Shown piece after piece: positions 17,151 to 26,163 of a stretch of DNA of 64,000 bases; position 1 is the stretch's first letter; each line of letters begins with the position of its first letter. The notes beneath the pieces were generated by a model that was not told the DNA's origin, did no database searches, and saw only the letters and a list, made by a program, of their open reading frames with translations. Position numbers and translations under genes: made by a program. The DNA comes from Gallibacterium trehalosifermentans (GTDB taxonomy: Bacteria; Pseudomonadota; Gammaproteobacteria; Enterobacterales; Pasteurellaceae): assembly GCF_042433055.1 (NCBI RefSeq), contig NZ_JBHLWB010000003.1:62001-126000 (forward strand), read 5' to 3'.

Positions 17151-17744
17151 TTAGTGCGATAATTGATTAATTGCGTTTGATACCTCTTTATCCTGATGGA
17201 TCTCTTTAATGGCATCTTCAAAGGCTTGTGCTAATACTTTTTGAATCTCTTTGGTTTTTGCGGTGAATGCTCCCTCTTGTGAACGACGCGTTTCTATGTT
17301 TTTACTATATTCACCTTTCGCACTTTGTACTTGAATCGAAAGTTGGACAGTGGCATCAATTTTATAACGCACATTCCCTTGGCTAACGTTGGCATAAAAT
17401 TGTTTGATATTTACAGTAACATTGGTCGGAGCATTATTTGGCAATATGCGGAAACCTTTACTATTTAAGTCTTGTTGTAATGATTGTTGGAATAATTCTG
17501 CAACAGTAGGTTGTGCATAAACAGGGAATAATTGACCATTATTGGTGTATTGTGAAACCGCTTGATTAGCACGTAAATCACGAGAGCTTACATGCACACT
17601 GCTCATTTGGTTTTGTGTGTTGAATGGACCAACAGCTGCAGGTGGAATAAATGTGATCGTATTTGGCGGTGTTTGGCAACCGACAAGGACGAAATTGATG
17701 AGGAGAATACTGGCGAAAGCAAGACGTTTTAGTGTTTTATACAT
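17151..17744 (-). CDS. yajG: YajG-family lipoprotein
   Basis: A 197-residue predicted lipoprotein with signal sequence and lipobox LVGC (Cys23). The body matches the YajG family: the N-terminal TITFIPPAAVG after the lipid anchor, and the central region FQQSLQQDLNSKGFRILPNNAP with the alternating TVNIKQFYANVSQGNVRYKIDATVQL strand. YajG function is unknown; it is likely inner- or outer-membrane anchored on the periplasmic side. It is divergent from bolA, the same neighbourhood as in E. coli, which supports both calls. It is convergent with eda. Confidence 0.88.
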   Translation of the reverse strand: MYKTLKRLAFASILLINFVLVGCQTPPNTITFIPPAAVGPFNTQNQMSSVHVSSRDLRANQAVSQYTNNGQLFPVYAQPTVAELFQQSLQQDLNSKGFRILPNNAPTNVTVNIKQFYANVSQGNVRYKIDATVQLSIQVQSAKGEYSKNIETRRSQEGAFTAKTKEIQKVLAQAFEDAIKEIHQDKEVSNAINQLSH

Positions 17745-17854
17745 AATGAGCGTTCCTATTTATCCGTTGATAAGGTTCATGACATTGAATACATTTATAC
17801 AATGTATAAAATAGCGAATATTTATATAAATTAGTTAATTAGTCAAAAGATATT

Positions 17855-18163
17855 ATGAATAAACAACAACAAATTACCCTTTTACTTCAACAAGAGTTTT
17901 CACCTATTCATCTAGAAATTATTAATGAAAGTCATCTGCACAGCTCAGGTAAAGGGGCTGAATCTCATTTTAAAATTATTTTAGCAGCGGAACGCTTTAT
18001 TGGCATGCGTGCCGTAGCTCGTCATCGTTTAATTTATCAATTATTGGCTGAACAATTAGCGACGGGGATCCATGCGTTAGCGTTACATCTTTATACACCA
18101 GAGGAGTGGCAGAATTTGCAGCAGGTTCCCGCTTCTCCAAATTGTATGGGGCATGGCAAGTAA
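17855..18163 (+). CDS. bolA: BolA-family protein
   Basis: A 102-residue member of the BolA/IbaG family, which binds [2Fe-2S] clusters together with monothiol glutaredoxins and in E. coli also affects cell shape and transcription. The BolA core is visible: FSPIHLEIINESHLHSSGKGAESHFKIILAAERFIGMRAVARHRLIYQLL, with the conserved ESHLH, SHFK and the helix RHR-x2-Y. The C-terminus HALALHLYTPEEW is typical of BolA proper. It is divergent from yajG with an intergenic distance of 110 bp. No strong ribosome site, but the ATG follows an A/T-rich leader. Confidence 0.93.
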   Translation: MNKQQQITLLLQQEFSPIHLEIINESHLHSSGKGAESHFKIILAAERFIGMRAVARHRLIYQLLAEQLATGIHALALHLYTPEEWQNLQQVPASPNCMGHGK

Positions 18164-18612
18164 TATACTTCTAAAGTAGTATTTCGTTGATTTATTGAGA
18201 AAAATTAGCCCTTGTTTTTTTGAAAAATATCAAATTTTTCACATTTTTTTTAAAAATGCGAGTCATTGACTAGAATTAGATGGGGAGGTTGGTTAGAATA
18301 AACCGCTTTGAATATCCTTGTTCGCCTCTTGAAATTATTGTTATTAATTATTGAATTTAGTGTTTTGATGAATCTTTCTAATCTGAACAAGGATTGGTAC
18401 AGATTTGAGTTTTAAATTTAAGTGGACAGTGTTGTTGTTGCCTTAGCGAATGCGAGAGATTATCACTTTGTTTTTCAAAGAGAAATTGTGGGGCTCTGGC
18501 AAAATTATCAATAAGATCAATGCTTCGCTGAAAACTACTCAAACGAGAGATCATTGCGATGAATATTGCAGTGATTGTTATGTTTAACCCAACAAAAAGT
18601 AGTGCAAACGAT
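18164..18612. other. Long region upstream of nqrA
   Basis: About 450 bp between bolA and nqrA. It contains a perfect 10-bp inverted repeat, ATCCTTGTTC (18314-18323) with GAACAAGGAT (18385-18394), around a 61-nt interval, and an open extension of the nqrA frame back to an ATG at 18559. No promoter could be assigned with certainty and no gene is supported. It may be a structured 5' leader of the nqr transcript. Confidence 0.4.
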
Positions 18613-19953
18613 ATGATTACAATTAAAAAAGGCTTGGATCTTCCTATTGCTGGGAAGCCAGCGCAAGTAATCCACGATGGAGCTGCCATCTCTGAAGTTG
18701 CCGTACTTGGCGAAGAATATGTTGGTATGCGTCCTTCGATGAAGGTGCGTGAGGGGGATATAGTAAAGAAAGGTCAGGTACTTTTTGAAGATAAAAAGAA
18801 CCCTGGTGTGATTTTTACTGCTCCAGCCTCAGGAACAGTAACTGCGATTAATCGTGGTGCTAAGCGTGTTTTACAATCTGTTGTGATTAAGCTAGAAGGT
18901 AACGAACAAGTTACTTTTGCAAAGTATAGTGTAGATCAATTAGCAACACTTACTGCTGAGCAAGTCAAACAAAACTTAATTGACTCTGGTTTATGGACAG
19001 CTTTCCGCACTCGTCCATTTAGTAAGATTCCTGCAGTAGATAGCAAACCAAGTTCTATTTTCGTCAATGCGATGGATACTAACCCATTAGCCGCTGATCC
19101 AGTGGTGATCATTAAGGAAAATGCCGAAGCATTTCAATATGGTCTAACGGTATTGAGTCGCTTACATGATGGAAAATTATTTGTGTGTAAGGCAGCTGGT
19201 GCAACTGTACCAACTATCAATGTGTCAAATGTACAGGTTGAGGAATTTGCTGGTCCACACCCTGCGGGTTTAAGTGGTACGCATATTCATTTCTTAGATC
19301 CAGTCTCAATTAGTAAAGTGGTTTGGTATATCAACTATCAAGATGTGATTGCGATTGGTAAATTATTTACGACAGGTGAATTAGCTGTCGAACGTGTCGT
19401 ATCTTTAGCTGGTCCACAAGTGAATAATCCTCGTTTAGTTCGTACTTGTTTAGGCGCAAATCTAAATGAGCTTACTGCTGGAGAACTCGCAGCAGGGGAA
19501 AATCGTGTGATTTCAGGTTCTGTTTTAAATGGCAGTATCGCACAAGGTCCAGTAGCCTACTTAGGTCGTTACCATCAACAAGTTTCTGTGATTGCTGAAG
19601 GGCGTGAGAAAGAATTTTTAGGCTGGATTACACCAGGCGCGAATAAATTCTCTATTACCCGTACTGTATTAGGACATTTTGGCAAGAAACTTTTTAACTT
19701 CACTTCTGCTGTAAATGGTGGACATCGTGCAATGGTGCCAATCGGTAATTATGAGCGTGTTATGCCATTAGACATTATCCCAACATTATTACTGCGTGAT
19801 TTAAGTGTAGGAGATACAGATAGTGCACAATTATTAGGGTGTTTAGAATTAGATGAAGAAGATTTAGCACTCTGTACTTTTGTGTGTCCAGGGAAAAATG
19901 AATACGGTCCAATGCTGCGTGCAGCTTTAGATAAGATCGAGAAGGAAGGTTAA
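18613..19953 (+). CDS. nqrA: Na+-NQR subunit A
   Basis: The cytoplasmic-side subunit of the six-subunit sodium-pumping NADH:ubiquinone oxidoreductase. 446 residues from the start MITIKKGLDLPIAG, which is the family N-terminus. The frame stays open to an ATG at 18559, which would add MNIAVIV... and has a slightly better ribosome site (GAGAG); no Shine-Dalgarno is visible before 18613, so the start is uncertain. The RPSMKVREGD-VKKGQVLFEDKKNPG biotinyl-lipoyl-like region and the HPAGL-GTHIHF motif are clear. It is the first gene of nqrABCDEF-apbE-nqrM. Confidence 0.96.
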   Translation: MITIKKGLDLPIAGKPAQVIHDGAAISEVAVLGEEYVGMRPSMKVREGDIVKKGQVLFEDKKNPGVIFTAPASGTVTAINRGAKRVLQSVVIKLEGNEQVTFAKYSVDQLATLTAEQVKQNLIDSGLWTAFRTRPFSKIPAVDSKPSSIFVNAMDTNPLAADPVVIIKENAEAFQYGLTVLSRLHDGKLFVCKAAGATVPTINVSNVQVEEFAGPHPAGLSGTHIHFLDPVSISKVVWYINYQDVIAIGKLFTTGELAVERVVSLAGPQVNNPRLVRTCLGANLNELTAGELAAGENRVISGSVLNGSIAQGPVAYLGRYHQQVSVIAEGREKEFLGWITPGANKFSITRTVLGHFGKKLFNFTSAVNGGHRAMVPIGNYERVMPLDIIPTLLLRDLSVGDTDSAQLLGCLELDEEDLALCTFVCPGKNEYGPMLRAALDKIEKEG

Positions 19954-19955
19954 AA

Positions 19956-21194
19956 ATGGGTTTAAAACATCTTTTAGAGAAAATGGAACCTGCATTTTTA
20001 CCAGGTGGTAAATATGAGAAGTGGTATGCCTTATATGAAGCAACGGCGACATTCTTATATACTCCAGGTACGGTAACGGGGAAGGCTTCTCATATCCGTG
20101 ATGCGTTAGATTCTAAACGTATGATGGTATTAGTGTGGTTGGCATTATTCCCAGCAATGTTCTATGGAATGTTTAATGTAGGTAATCAATCAATTATGGC
20201 GTTAAGTGTAGGTGATTTTGCACAAAACCTTGCACAAAATGTCAACAATGATTGGCATTTTGCTTTAGCAAATGCACTTGGTGTAGTTGCACCAGATGCA
20301 GGTGTTTTGGCAAAAATGGTATTAGGGGCAATTTTCTTTCTACCAATCTACCTAACTGTATTTGCTGTTGGTGGTTTCTGGGAAGTTTTATTTGCGACTA
20401 TCCGTAAACATGAAATCAATGAAGGCTTCTTTGTAACCTCTATTTTATTAGCGCTAATTGTTCCGCCGACTTTACCGTTATGGCAAGCCGCATTAGCGAC
20501 AACTTTTGGGGTCGTGGTCGCAAAAGAAGTGTTTGGTGGTGTGGGTAAAAACTTTATGAACCCAGCGTTAGCAGGGCGTGCGTTTTTATTCTTTGCTTAT
20601 CCAGCGCAAATCTCAGGTGATGCAGTTTGGGTTGCAGCTGATGGTTTTTCTGGTGCAACAGCACTTTCTCAATGGGCAAATGGTGGCGAAGCAGCGTTAA
20701 AACACATTACAACTGGTCAACCAGTACAATGGCTAGATGCGTTTTTAGGTAATATCCCAGGTTCTATTGGTGAGGTATCAACCTTAGCACTATTAATTGG
20801 GGCAGCGGTTATTGTTTTTGCACGTATTGCATCATGGCGTATTATTGCTGGTGTGATGATTGGTATGATTGCAACAGCTACATTATTCAATCTTATCGGT
20901 TCTACAACAAACCCAATGTTCTCAATGCCTTGGTATTGGCATTTAGTGTTAGGTGGTTTTGCATTGGGAATGTTCTTTATGGCAACTGATCCAGTTTCAG
21001 CCTCTTTCACTAATAAAGGTAAATGGTGGTATGGTGCATTAATCGGGGTAATGTGTGTATTGATTCGTGTAGTAAATCCAGCTTATCCAGAAGGTATGAT
21101 GTTGGCTATTTTATTCGCTAACTTGTTTGCACCATTGTTCGATTACATTGTTGTTCAAGCGAATATCAAACGTAGGAGAGCACGTAATGTTTAA
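19956..21194 (+). CDS. nqrB: Na+-NQR subunit B
   Basis: A membrane subunit (412 residues, about ten hydrophobic segments) that carries covalently bound FMN and contributes the quinone site and part of the sodium path. The flavinylation motif SGAT is at 232-235 (Thr235), the conserved GG pair of the quinone region is at 139-140, and NPALAGRAF near 202-210 is a family hallmark. FMN attachment is made by ApbE, encoded downstream. It starts 2 bp after nqrA and overlaps nqrC by 8 bp. Confidence 0.97.
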   Translation: MGLKHLLEKMEPAFLPGGKYEKWYALYEATATFLYTPGTVTGKASHIRDALDSKRMMVLVWLALFPAMFYGMFNVGNQSIMALSVGDFAQNLAQNVNNDWHFALANALGVVAPDAGVLAKMVLGAIFFLPIYLTVFAVGGFWEVLFATIRKHEINEGFFVTSILLALIVPPTLPLWQAALATTFGVVVAKEVFGGVGKNFMNPALAGRAFLFFAYPAQISGDAVWVAADGFSGATALSQWANGGEAALKHITTGQPVQWLDAFLGNIPGSIGEVSTLALLIGAAVIVFARIASWRIIAGVMIGMIATATLFNLIGSTTNPMFSMPWYWHLVLGGFALGMFFMATDPVSASFTNKGKWWYGALIGVMCVLIRVVNPAYPEGMMLAILFANLFAPLFDYIVVQANIKRRRARNV

Positions 21195-21957
21195 GAAAGA
21201 TAGTGTTGGCGGAACAATCCTTGTTGTTGTTTTGGTTAGCTTAGTTTGTTCTATTATTGTGGCAAGTGCGGCAGTTGGCTTAAAGTCGATACAAAATGAA
21301 CAAAAATTATTAGATAAACAAAAAAATATTTTGAGTGTAGCGGGTTTATTACCACTAAAAGCAAAAGATGCTGAGATTAAAGCACTTTATGCGCAAAATA
21401 TTGAGCCGAAAGTTGTTGAGCTAGCAACAGGGGATTATGTAAGTAATATTACTAATTTTGATGCTCGTGTCGCTGTAAAAGATCCTGCACAAAGTGTAGT
21501 GATTAATACAGATGATGATAAAGCAGGTATCAAAGTTCGCGCTAAATATGCAGAAGTGTATTTAGTAAAAGATGCTCAAGGTAATGTTTCACAAATTGTA
21601 TTACCAATTTATGGTACTGGGTTATGGTCTGTGATGTATGGTTTCGTTTCTGTGGCTCCAGACGCAAATACTATTAAAGGGATTACTTATTATGAGCAAG
21701 GTGAAACCGCTGGTTTAGGTGGTGAGATTGCGAATCCAAATTGGCAGAAATATTTTGTCGGCAAAAAACTATTTGATGCCCAAGAGCAAGTGGCGATAAA
21801 AATCGGTAAAGGCGCTTCGGCAGATAAAGATCACGGTATCGATGGGTTATCTGGCGCAACGTTAACCACGAAAGGGGTACAAGGGTCTTTTGATTACTGG
21901 TTTGGTCATAATGGTTTTGGTCCATATTTGGATAAAATTAGAGCGGAGGCTAACTAA
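21187..21957 (+). CDS. nqrC: Na+-NQR subunit C
   Basis: A membrane-anchored periplasmic flavoprotein subunit, 256 residues. One N-terminal transmembrane helix (residues about 9-32, GGTILVVVLVSLVCSIIVAS) is followed by the FMN-binding domain, with the attachment motif SGAT ending at Thr225. The start at 21187 has AGGAGAG upstream inside nqrB; longer in-frame starts lie in nqrB and are not credible. Its stop overlaps the nqrD start by one base, so translation is coupled. Confidence 0.97.
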   Translation: MFKKDSVGGTILVVVLVSLVCSIIVASAAVGLKSIQNEQKLLDKQKNILSVAGLLPLKAKDAEIKALYAQNIEPKVVELATGDYVSNITNFDARVAVKDPAQSVVINTDDDKAGIKVRAKYAEVYLVKDAQGNVSQIVLPIYGTGLWSVMYGFVSVAPDANTIKGITYYEQGETAGLGGEIANPNWQKYFVGKKLFDAQEQVAIKIGKGASADKDHGIDGLSGATLTTKGVQGSFDYWFGHNGFGPYLDKIRAEAN

Positions 21958-22580
21958 TGGCTAATGTGAAAATGAAAGATTTATTGTTATCGCCAGTTGT
22001 AAATAACAACCCTATTGCGTTACAAATTTTAGGTATTTGTTCGGCGTTAGCGGTAACAACAAAATTAGAAACTGCCGTAGTGATGGCGATTGCAGTGAGT
22101 TTAGTTACTGCATTTTCAAGTTTCTTTATTTCTTGTATCCGTAACTATATTCCTAATAGTATCCGTATCATTGTGCAAATGGCGATTATTGCATCATTAG
22201 TAACACTAGTGGATCAAGTGCTACAAGCGTTTGCCTATGAGTTATCTAAGCAATTATCTGTATTTGTTGGGTTAATTATTACTAACTGTATTGTGATGGG
22301 GCGCGCTGAAGCGTTTGCTATGAAAGAACCTCCAGTAGCAAGCTTTGTTGATGGCTTAGGTAACGGTATTGGCTATGGATCTATCTTAATTATTGTTGCA
22401 TTTTTACGGGAATTAATTGGATCAGGTAAAGTGTTTGGTATTACTGTATTACAAACTATCCAAGATGGTGGTTGGTATCAAGCAAATGGTTTATTCCTTT
22501 TAGCGCCGAGTGCATTTTTTATTATCGGTTTCTTAATTTGGGGTTTGAGAACTTGGAAACCTGAACAGGCGGAGAAATAA
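21957..22580 (+). CDS. nqrD: Na+-NQR subunit D
   Basis: A polytopic membrane subunit of 207 residues with six predicted helices, homologous to NqrE and to RnfE. The helix regions with ISCIRNYIPNSIRI and TNCIVMGRAEAFA are family signatures. The first has SC and the second NC, which supply the cysteines thought to hold an iron centre at the NqrD/NqrE interface. It is coupled to nqrC by a stop/start overlap (TAATG) and followed by nqrE after 3 bp. Confidence 0.97.
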   Translation: MANVKMKDLLLSPVVNNNPIALQILGICSALAVTTKLETAVVMAIAVSLVTAFSSFFISCIRNYIPNSIRIIVQMAIIASLVTLVDQVLQAFAYELSKQLSVFVGLIITNCIVMGRAEAFAMKEPPVASFVDGLGNGIGYGSILIIVAFLRELIGSGKVFGITVLQTIQDGGWYQANGLFLLAPSAFFIIGFLIWGLRTWKPEQAEK

Positions 22581-22583
22581 TCA

Positions 22584-23180
22584 ATGGAACATTATTTAAG
22601 TCTATTTGTTAAGTCCATTTTTATCGAAAATATGGCACTTTCTTTCTTCCTTGGAATGTGTACATTCCTTGCGGTTTCCAAGAAAGTTTCAACAGCTTTT
22701 GGTTTAGGGATTGCCGTTATCGTGGTATTAGGTATTGCTGTCCCAGCGAATCAAATCGTTTATACCCATATTTTAAAAGATGGTGCATTAGTTGATGGCG
22801 TAAATTTAAGTTTCTTACGTTTTATCGTCTTTATTGGTGTTATTGCAGCGCTAGTTCAAATTCTTGAAATGGTATTAGATAAGTTTTTCCCAGCGTTATA
22901 TAACGCATTAGGGATATTCCTGCCATTAATTACTGTAAACTGTGCAATTTTCGGTGGTGTATCATTCATGGTTCAACGTGAATATAACCTTGCTGAATCT
23001 GTTGTTTATGGTGTTGGTGCTGGTACAGGCTGGCTGTTGGCTATTGTTGCATTAGCGGGTATTACTGAGAAGATGAAATATTCCGATGTACCAAAAGGAT
23101 TAAAAGGATTAGGTATTACTTTTATTTCTGTTGGTTTAATGGCACTTGGTTTTATGTCTTTCTCAGGAATCCAGTTGTAA
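22584..23180 (+). CDS. nqrE: Na+-NQR subunit E
   Basis: A polytopic membrane subunit of 198 residues, paralogous to NqrD with inverted topology. Signature segments are FFLGMCTFLAVSKK near residues 21-34 and LPLITVNCAIFGG near 112-124, which contain the conserved Cys of the membrane iron centre. The six-helix pattern is intact. It is translated from an ATG 3 bp after nqrD and followed by nqrF after 13 bp with an AAGGGG-like ribosome site. Confidence 0.97.
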   Translation: MEHYLSLFVKSIFIENMALSFFLGMCTFLAVSKKVSTAFGLGIAVIVVLGIAVPANQIVYTHILKDGALVDGVNLSFLRFIVFIGVIAALVQILEMVLDKFFPALYNALGIFLPLITVNCAIFGGVSFMVQREYNLAESVVYGVGAGTGWLLAIVALAGITEKMKYSDVPKGLKGLGITFISVGLMALGFMSFSGIQL

Positions 23181-23193
23181 AAGGGGATAAAGA

Positions 23194-24417
23194 ATGGAAA
23201 TTACATTAGGAATAGCGATGTTTACCGTCATTATTTTAGTATTGGCGGTATTGATCCTGTTTGCTAAATCAAAGCTAGTAAACTCTGGTGATATTACTAT
23301 CAGTATTAATAACGACCCTGAAAAAGCCATTACTTTACCAGCAGGTGGAAAATTACTCGGTGCATTAGCAAGTCAGGGAATTTTCGTTTCATCTGCTTGT
23401 GGTGGTGGTGGCTCATGTGGTCAGTGCCGAGTGAAAGTAAAAAGCGGTGGTGGTGATATTCTTCCGACAGAATTATCACACATCAATAAGAGAGAAGCGG
23501 CGGAAGGTTATCGCTTATCATGCCAAGTTAACGTTAAAAGCAGTATGGATATTGAATTACCAGAAGAAATTTTTGGCGTGAAAAAATGGCAATGTACTGT
23601 TATCTCAAATGATAACAAAGCAACCTTTATTAAAGAATTAAAATTAGCCATTCCTGAAGGAGAAGAAGTGCCTTTCCGTGCGGGTGGTTATATCCAAATT
23701 GAAGCAGATCCACATACTGTAAAATATAGTGATTTTGATATTCCAGAAGAGTATCAAGATGATTGGAAAAAATTCAATTTATTCCGTTATGTGTCTAAAG
23801 TTGATGAACCAATCGTGCGTGCGTATTCAATGGCATCTTATCCTGAAGAAAAAGGGATTATTATGTTGAACGTGCGTATTGCAACGCCTCCACCAAGAAA
23901 CCCTGACGTACCACCAGGTCAAATGTCATCTTATATTTGGTCATTAAAAGCAGGTGATAAGGTAACGATTTCTGGTCCATTTGGTGAATTCTTTGCTAAA
24001 GATACTGATGCAGAAATGGTATTTATCGGTGGTGGTGCAGGTATGGCACCAATGCGTTCGCATATTTTCGATCAGTTAAAACGTTTGAAATCTAAGCGTA
24101 AAATGTCATTCTGGTATGGTGCACGTTCAAAACGCGAAATGTTCTATGTTGAAGATTTTGATATGTTACAACGTGAGAATGATAACTTCGTTTGGCACGT
24201 AGCATTATCTGATCCATTGCCAGAAGATAACTGGGACGGGTATACAGGCTTTATTCACAATGTACTTTATGAAAACTACTTGAAAAATCATGAAGCACCA
24301 GAAGATTGTGAATACTATATGTGTGGACCGCCAGTGATGAATGCAGCGGTTATTAAGATGCTGAAGGATCTTGGTGTAGAAGACGAAAACATCTTATTAG
24401 ATGATTTCGGTGGTTGA
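23194..24417 (+). CDS. nqrF: Na+-NQR subunit F, NADH-oxidising
   Basis: The electron-input subunit (407 residues): one N-terminal membrane helix, a plant-type [2Fe-2S] ferredoxin domain with Cys69, Cys75, Cys78 and Cys110, then an FAD-binding domain (RAYSMASYP near 210) and an NADH-binding domain (FIGGGAGMAP, and CGPPVMNAAV near the C-terminus). It takes hydride from NADH and passes electrons to the NqrD/E iron centre and the flavins in C and B. It ends the structural genes, and apbE follows after 21 bp. Confidence 0.98.
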   Translation: MEITLGIAMFTVIILVLAVLILFAKSKLVNSGDITISINNDPEKAITLPAGGKLLGALASQGIFVSSACGGGGSCGQCRVKVKSGGGDILPTELSHINKREAAEGYRLSCQVNVKSSMDIELPEEIFGVKKWQCTVISNDNKATFIKELKLAIPEGEEVPFRAGGYIQIEADPHTVKYSDFDIPEEYQDDWKKFNLFRYVSKVDEPIVRAYSMASYPEEKGIIMLNVRIATPPPRNPDVPPGQMSSYIWSLKAGDKVTISGPFGEFFAKDTDAEMVFIGGGAGMAPMRSHIFDQLKRLKSKRKMSFWYGARSKREMFYVEDFDMLQRENDNFVWHVALSDPLPEDNWDGYTGFIHNVLYENYLKNHEAPEDCEYYMCGPPVMNAAVIKMLKDLGVEDENILLDDFGG

Positions 24418-24438
24418 TAAATTAAATATTTATTAATT

Positions 24439-25494
24439 ATGTTATTGAAAAAACTAACTTATTGGCTGGTCCTTGTAGGACTAGCCTTTTTTCTTACCGC
24501 TTGTGGTAAACAGGCTCAGATTATTACTCTCTCTGGTAAAACCATGGGGACAACTTACCATATCAAATATCTCGATAATGGTATTGCTACTGAACCTGAT
24601 ATGGCACATCAAAAAATTGATGAATTATTAAAAGAAGTTAATCATCAGATGTCCACGTACCAAAAAGATTCTGAATTAAGTCTGTTTAATCAAAGTCAAG
24701 AAGTTGATAAGCCATTTGTGGTTTCTGCTGATTTCATGACTGTAGTGAAAGCGGCTATAGATCTTCATCAAAAAACAGAGGGTGCGTTAGATGTAACAGT
24801 GGGTCCATTAGTTAATTTATGGGGTTTTGGTCCAGAAAAACGAACAGATAAAGAACCATCTGCAGAAGAAATTGCTGCACGTAAAGTTTGGACAGGTATT
24901 GATAAGTTAGCAGCTACTGAGTCAGAGGGTAAGCCTGCATTGATTAAAAAGATTCCTGAACTGTATGTTGATCTTTCTTCGATTGCGAAAGGATTTGGTG
25001 TTGATAAAGTAGCAAGTTACTTAGATAGTATTGGGGTAACAAATTATTTGGTCGAAATTGGTGGTGAGATTCATACTAAAGGTGTCAATGAAAAAGGGCA
25101 ACCATGGCAAATTGCGATAGAGAAGCCAGAGTTTGATGGTTCGCGAGCGGTGGAGCAAATTGTTGGTTTGAGCAATCTTTCAATGGCGACCTCAGGGGAT
25201 TATCGTAATTACTTTGAGGAAAATGGAAAGCGTTTTTCGCATGAAATCGATCCAAATACAGGGTATCCATTACAGCATAACCTTGCTTCTATTACTGTTA
25301 TCGATCCGAGTTGTATGATTGCAGATGGTTACGCAACAGGGTTATTTGTATTAGGACCTGAAAAAGCATTAGCCGTGGCAGAAAGAGAAAATTTAGCAAT
25401 CTATTTAATTATTAAAACCGATAAGGGGTTTGAAGTAAAAATGTCGCAGGCATTTGCGAAGTTAATGGATACTAAAAAAGAAGGAGAGAAATAA
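24439..25494 (+). CDS. apbE: FAD:protein FMN transferase
   Basis: A lipoprotein (lipobox LTAC, Cys22) facing the periplasm that transfers FMN from FAD to the Thr of SGAT motifs in NqrB and NqrC. 351 residues with ApbE family motifs: KTMGTTYHIKY after the anchor, LDVTVGPLVNLWGFGP near 114-130, DLSSIAKGFGVDKV near 181-194, EIGGEIHTKG, and HEIDPNTGYP near 270. Its place directly after nqrF is typical of Pasteurellaceae and Vibrio, and the overlap (ATGA) with nqrM indicates coupling. Confidence 0.96.
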   Translation: MLLKKLTYWLVLVGLAFFLTACGKQAQIITLSGKTMGTTYHIKYLDNGIATEPDMAHQKIDELLKEVNHQMSTYQKDSELSLFNQSQEVDKPFVVSADFMTVVKAAIDLHQKTEGALDVTVGPLVNLWGFGPEKRTDKEPSAEEIAARKVWTGIDKLAATESEGKPALIKKIPELYVDLSSIAKGFGVDKVASYLDSIGVTNYLVEIGGEIHTKGVNEKGQPWQIAIEKPEFDGSRAVEQIVGLSNLSMATSGDYRNYFEENGKRFSHEIDPNTGYPLQHNLASITVIDPSCMIADGYATGLFVLGPEKALAVAERENLAIYLIIKTDKGFEVKMSQAFAKLMDTKKEGEK

Positions 25495-25721
25495 TGAAAC
25501 TATTTTTAGTAACCTTTGGATTTTTTGTGGTTGTGATGTTCGCGATGGCGATTGGCTATTTAATTAAACGTAAAACAATTAGTGGTAGTTGTGGTGGTAT
25601 CGCTACATTAGGCTTAGAGAAAGTCTGTGATTGCCCAGAACCTTGTGAAAATCGTAAAGCTAAAATGGCGAAAGAAGCTGAACGTCAAGCAAAATTACAA
25701 GAAGCGGGTCGAATTTTATAA
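25494..25721 (+). CDS. nqrM: Na+-NQR maturation factor NqrM
   Basis: A 75-residue protein (DUF539 family) with one N-terminal transmembrane helix and a Cys-rich segment: C33 in SGSCGGI, then C45, C47 and C51 in VCDCPEPC, followed by a basic-acidic tail. NqrM is needed to assemble a functional NQR, probably by delivering iron to the NqrD/NqrE centre. It overlaps the apbE stop and ends the operon before a strong terminator. Confidence 0.95.
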   Translation: MKLFLVTFGFFVVVMFAMAIGYLIKRKTISGSCGGIATLGLEKVCDCPEPCENRKAKMAKEAERQAKLQEAGRIL

Positions 25722-25734
25722 CAGCAATCGTGTT

Positions 25735-25762
25735 GAGGCTTGTTGGACAAGCCTCTCTTTCT
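25735..25762 (+). terminator. Terminator of the nqr operon
   Basis: GAGGCTTGT (25735-25743) and ACAAGCCTC (25747-25755) pair perfectly with a 3-nt loop, followed by TCTTTCTT. Confidence 0.9.
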
Positions 25763-25777
25763 TAAGAACAAATCACC

Positions 25778-26125
25778 TTGAAAACTTATATATTATTATC
25801 GGTTCTTATTTGTGTATTGAGTGGTTGTACTACTCAGGCGCAATATCGTCCTTATCATTTTGATAATGGAGAAGACTATGTCGTGGAAGGAATGGTGCGT
25901 ATTGTTGATCAACAAGGACGAATTGGCTATGCCGATCAAGAGAAAAAGGTCATTATTCCCCCTCGTTTTGTTTGTGCATTTCCCTTTGAAAATGGTCGAG
26001 CTAAAGTGGCTGATAAAGGACAAATTCAAGAAGTACTGGGTTCAAAGGGAGAGTATCATTATTGTCAAAGTGATGCTTGGTACTATATTGATCGACAAGG
26101 TAATAAAGTTTCAGATACAGAATAG
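25778..26125 (+). CDS. WG-repeat-like lipoprotein, hypothetical
   Basis: A 115-residue predicted lipoprotein beginning at a TTG codon, with signal sequence and lipobox LSGC (Cys17). There is no in-frame ATG that would keep the signal peptide, so the TTG start is the only sensible one. The mature part has two WG-like motifs: RIVDQQGRIGYADQEKKVIIPPRF, which is the classical pattern of WG repeats, and WYYIDRQGNKV. Function unknown. It lies just after the nqr terminator, 38 bp before the EamA transporter gene, and may be monocistronic. Confidence 0.75.
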   Translation: MKTYILLSVLICVLSGCTTQAQYRPYHFDNGEDYVVEGMVRIVDQQGRIGYADQEKKVIIPPRFVCAFPFENGRAKVADKGQIQEVLGSKGEYHYCQSDAWYYIDRQGNKVSDTE

Positions 26126-26163
26126 TGCATAATGGATTATTTGTATCACGATAAGGAAATATA

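Noticed and set aside
18378..18689. Leftward ORF of 103 codons overlapping the nqrA start
   Set aside because: Overlaps the well-supported nqrA start region on the other strand; no ribosome site and no family resemblance.
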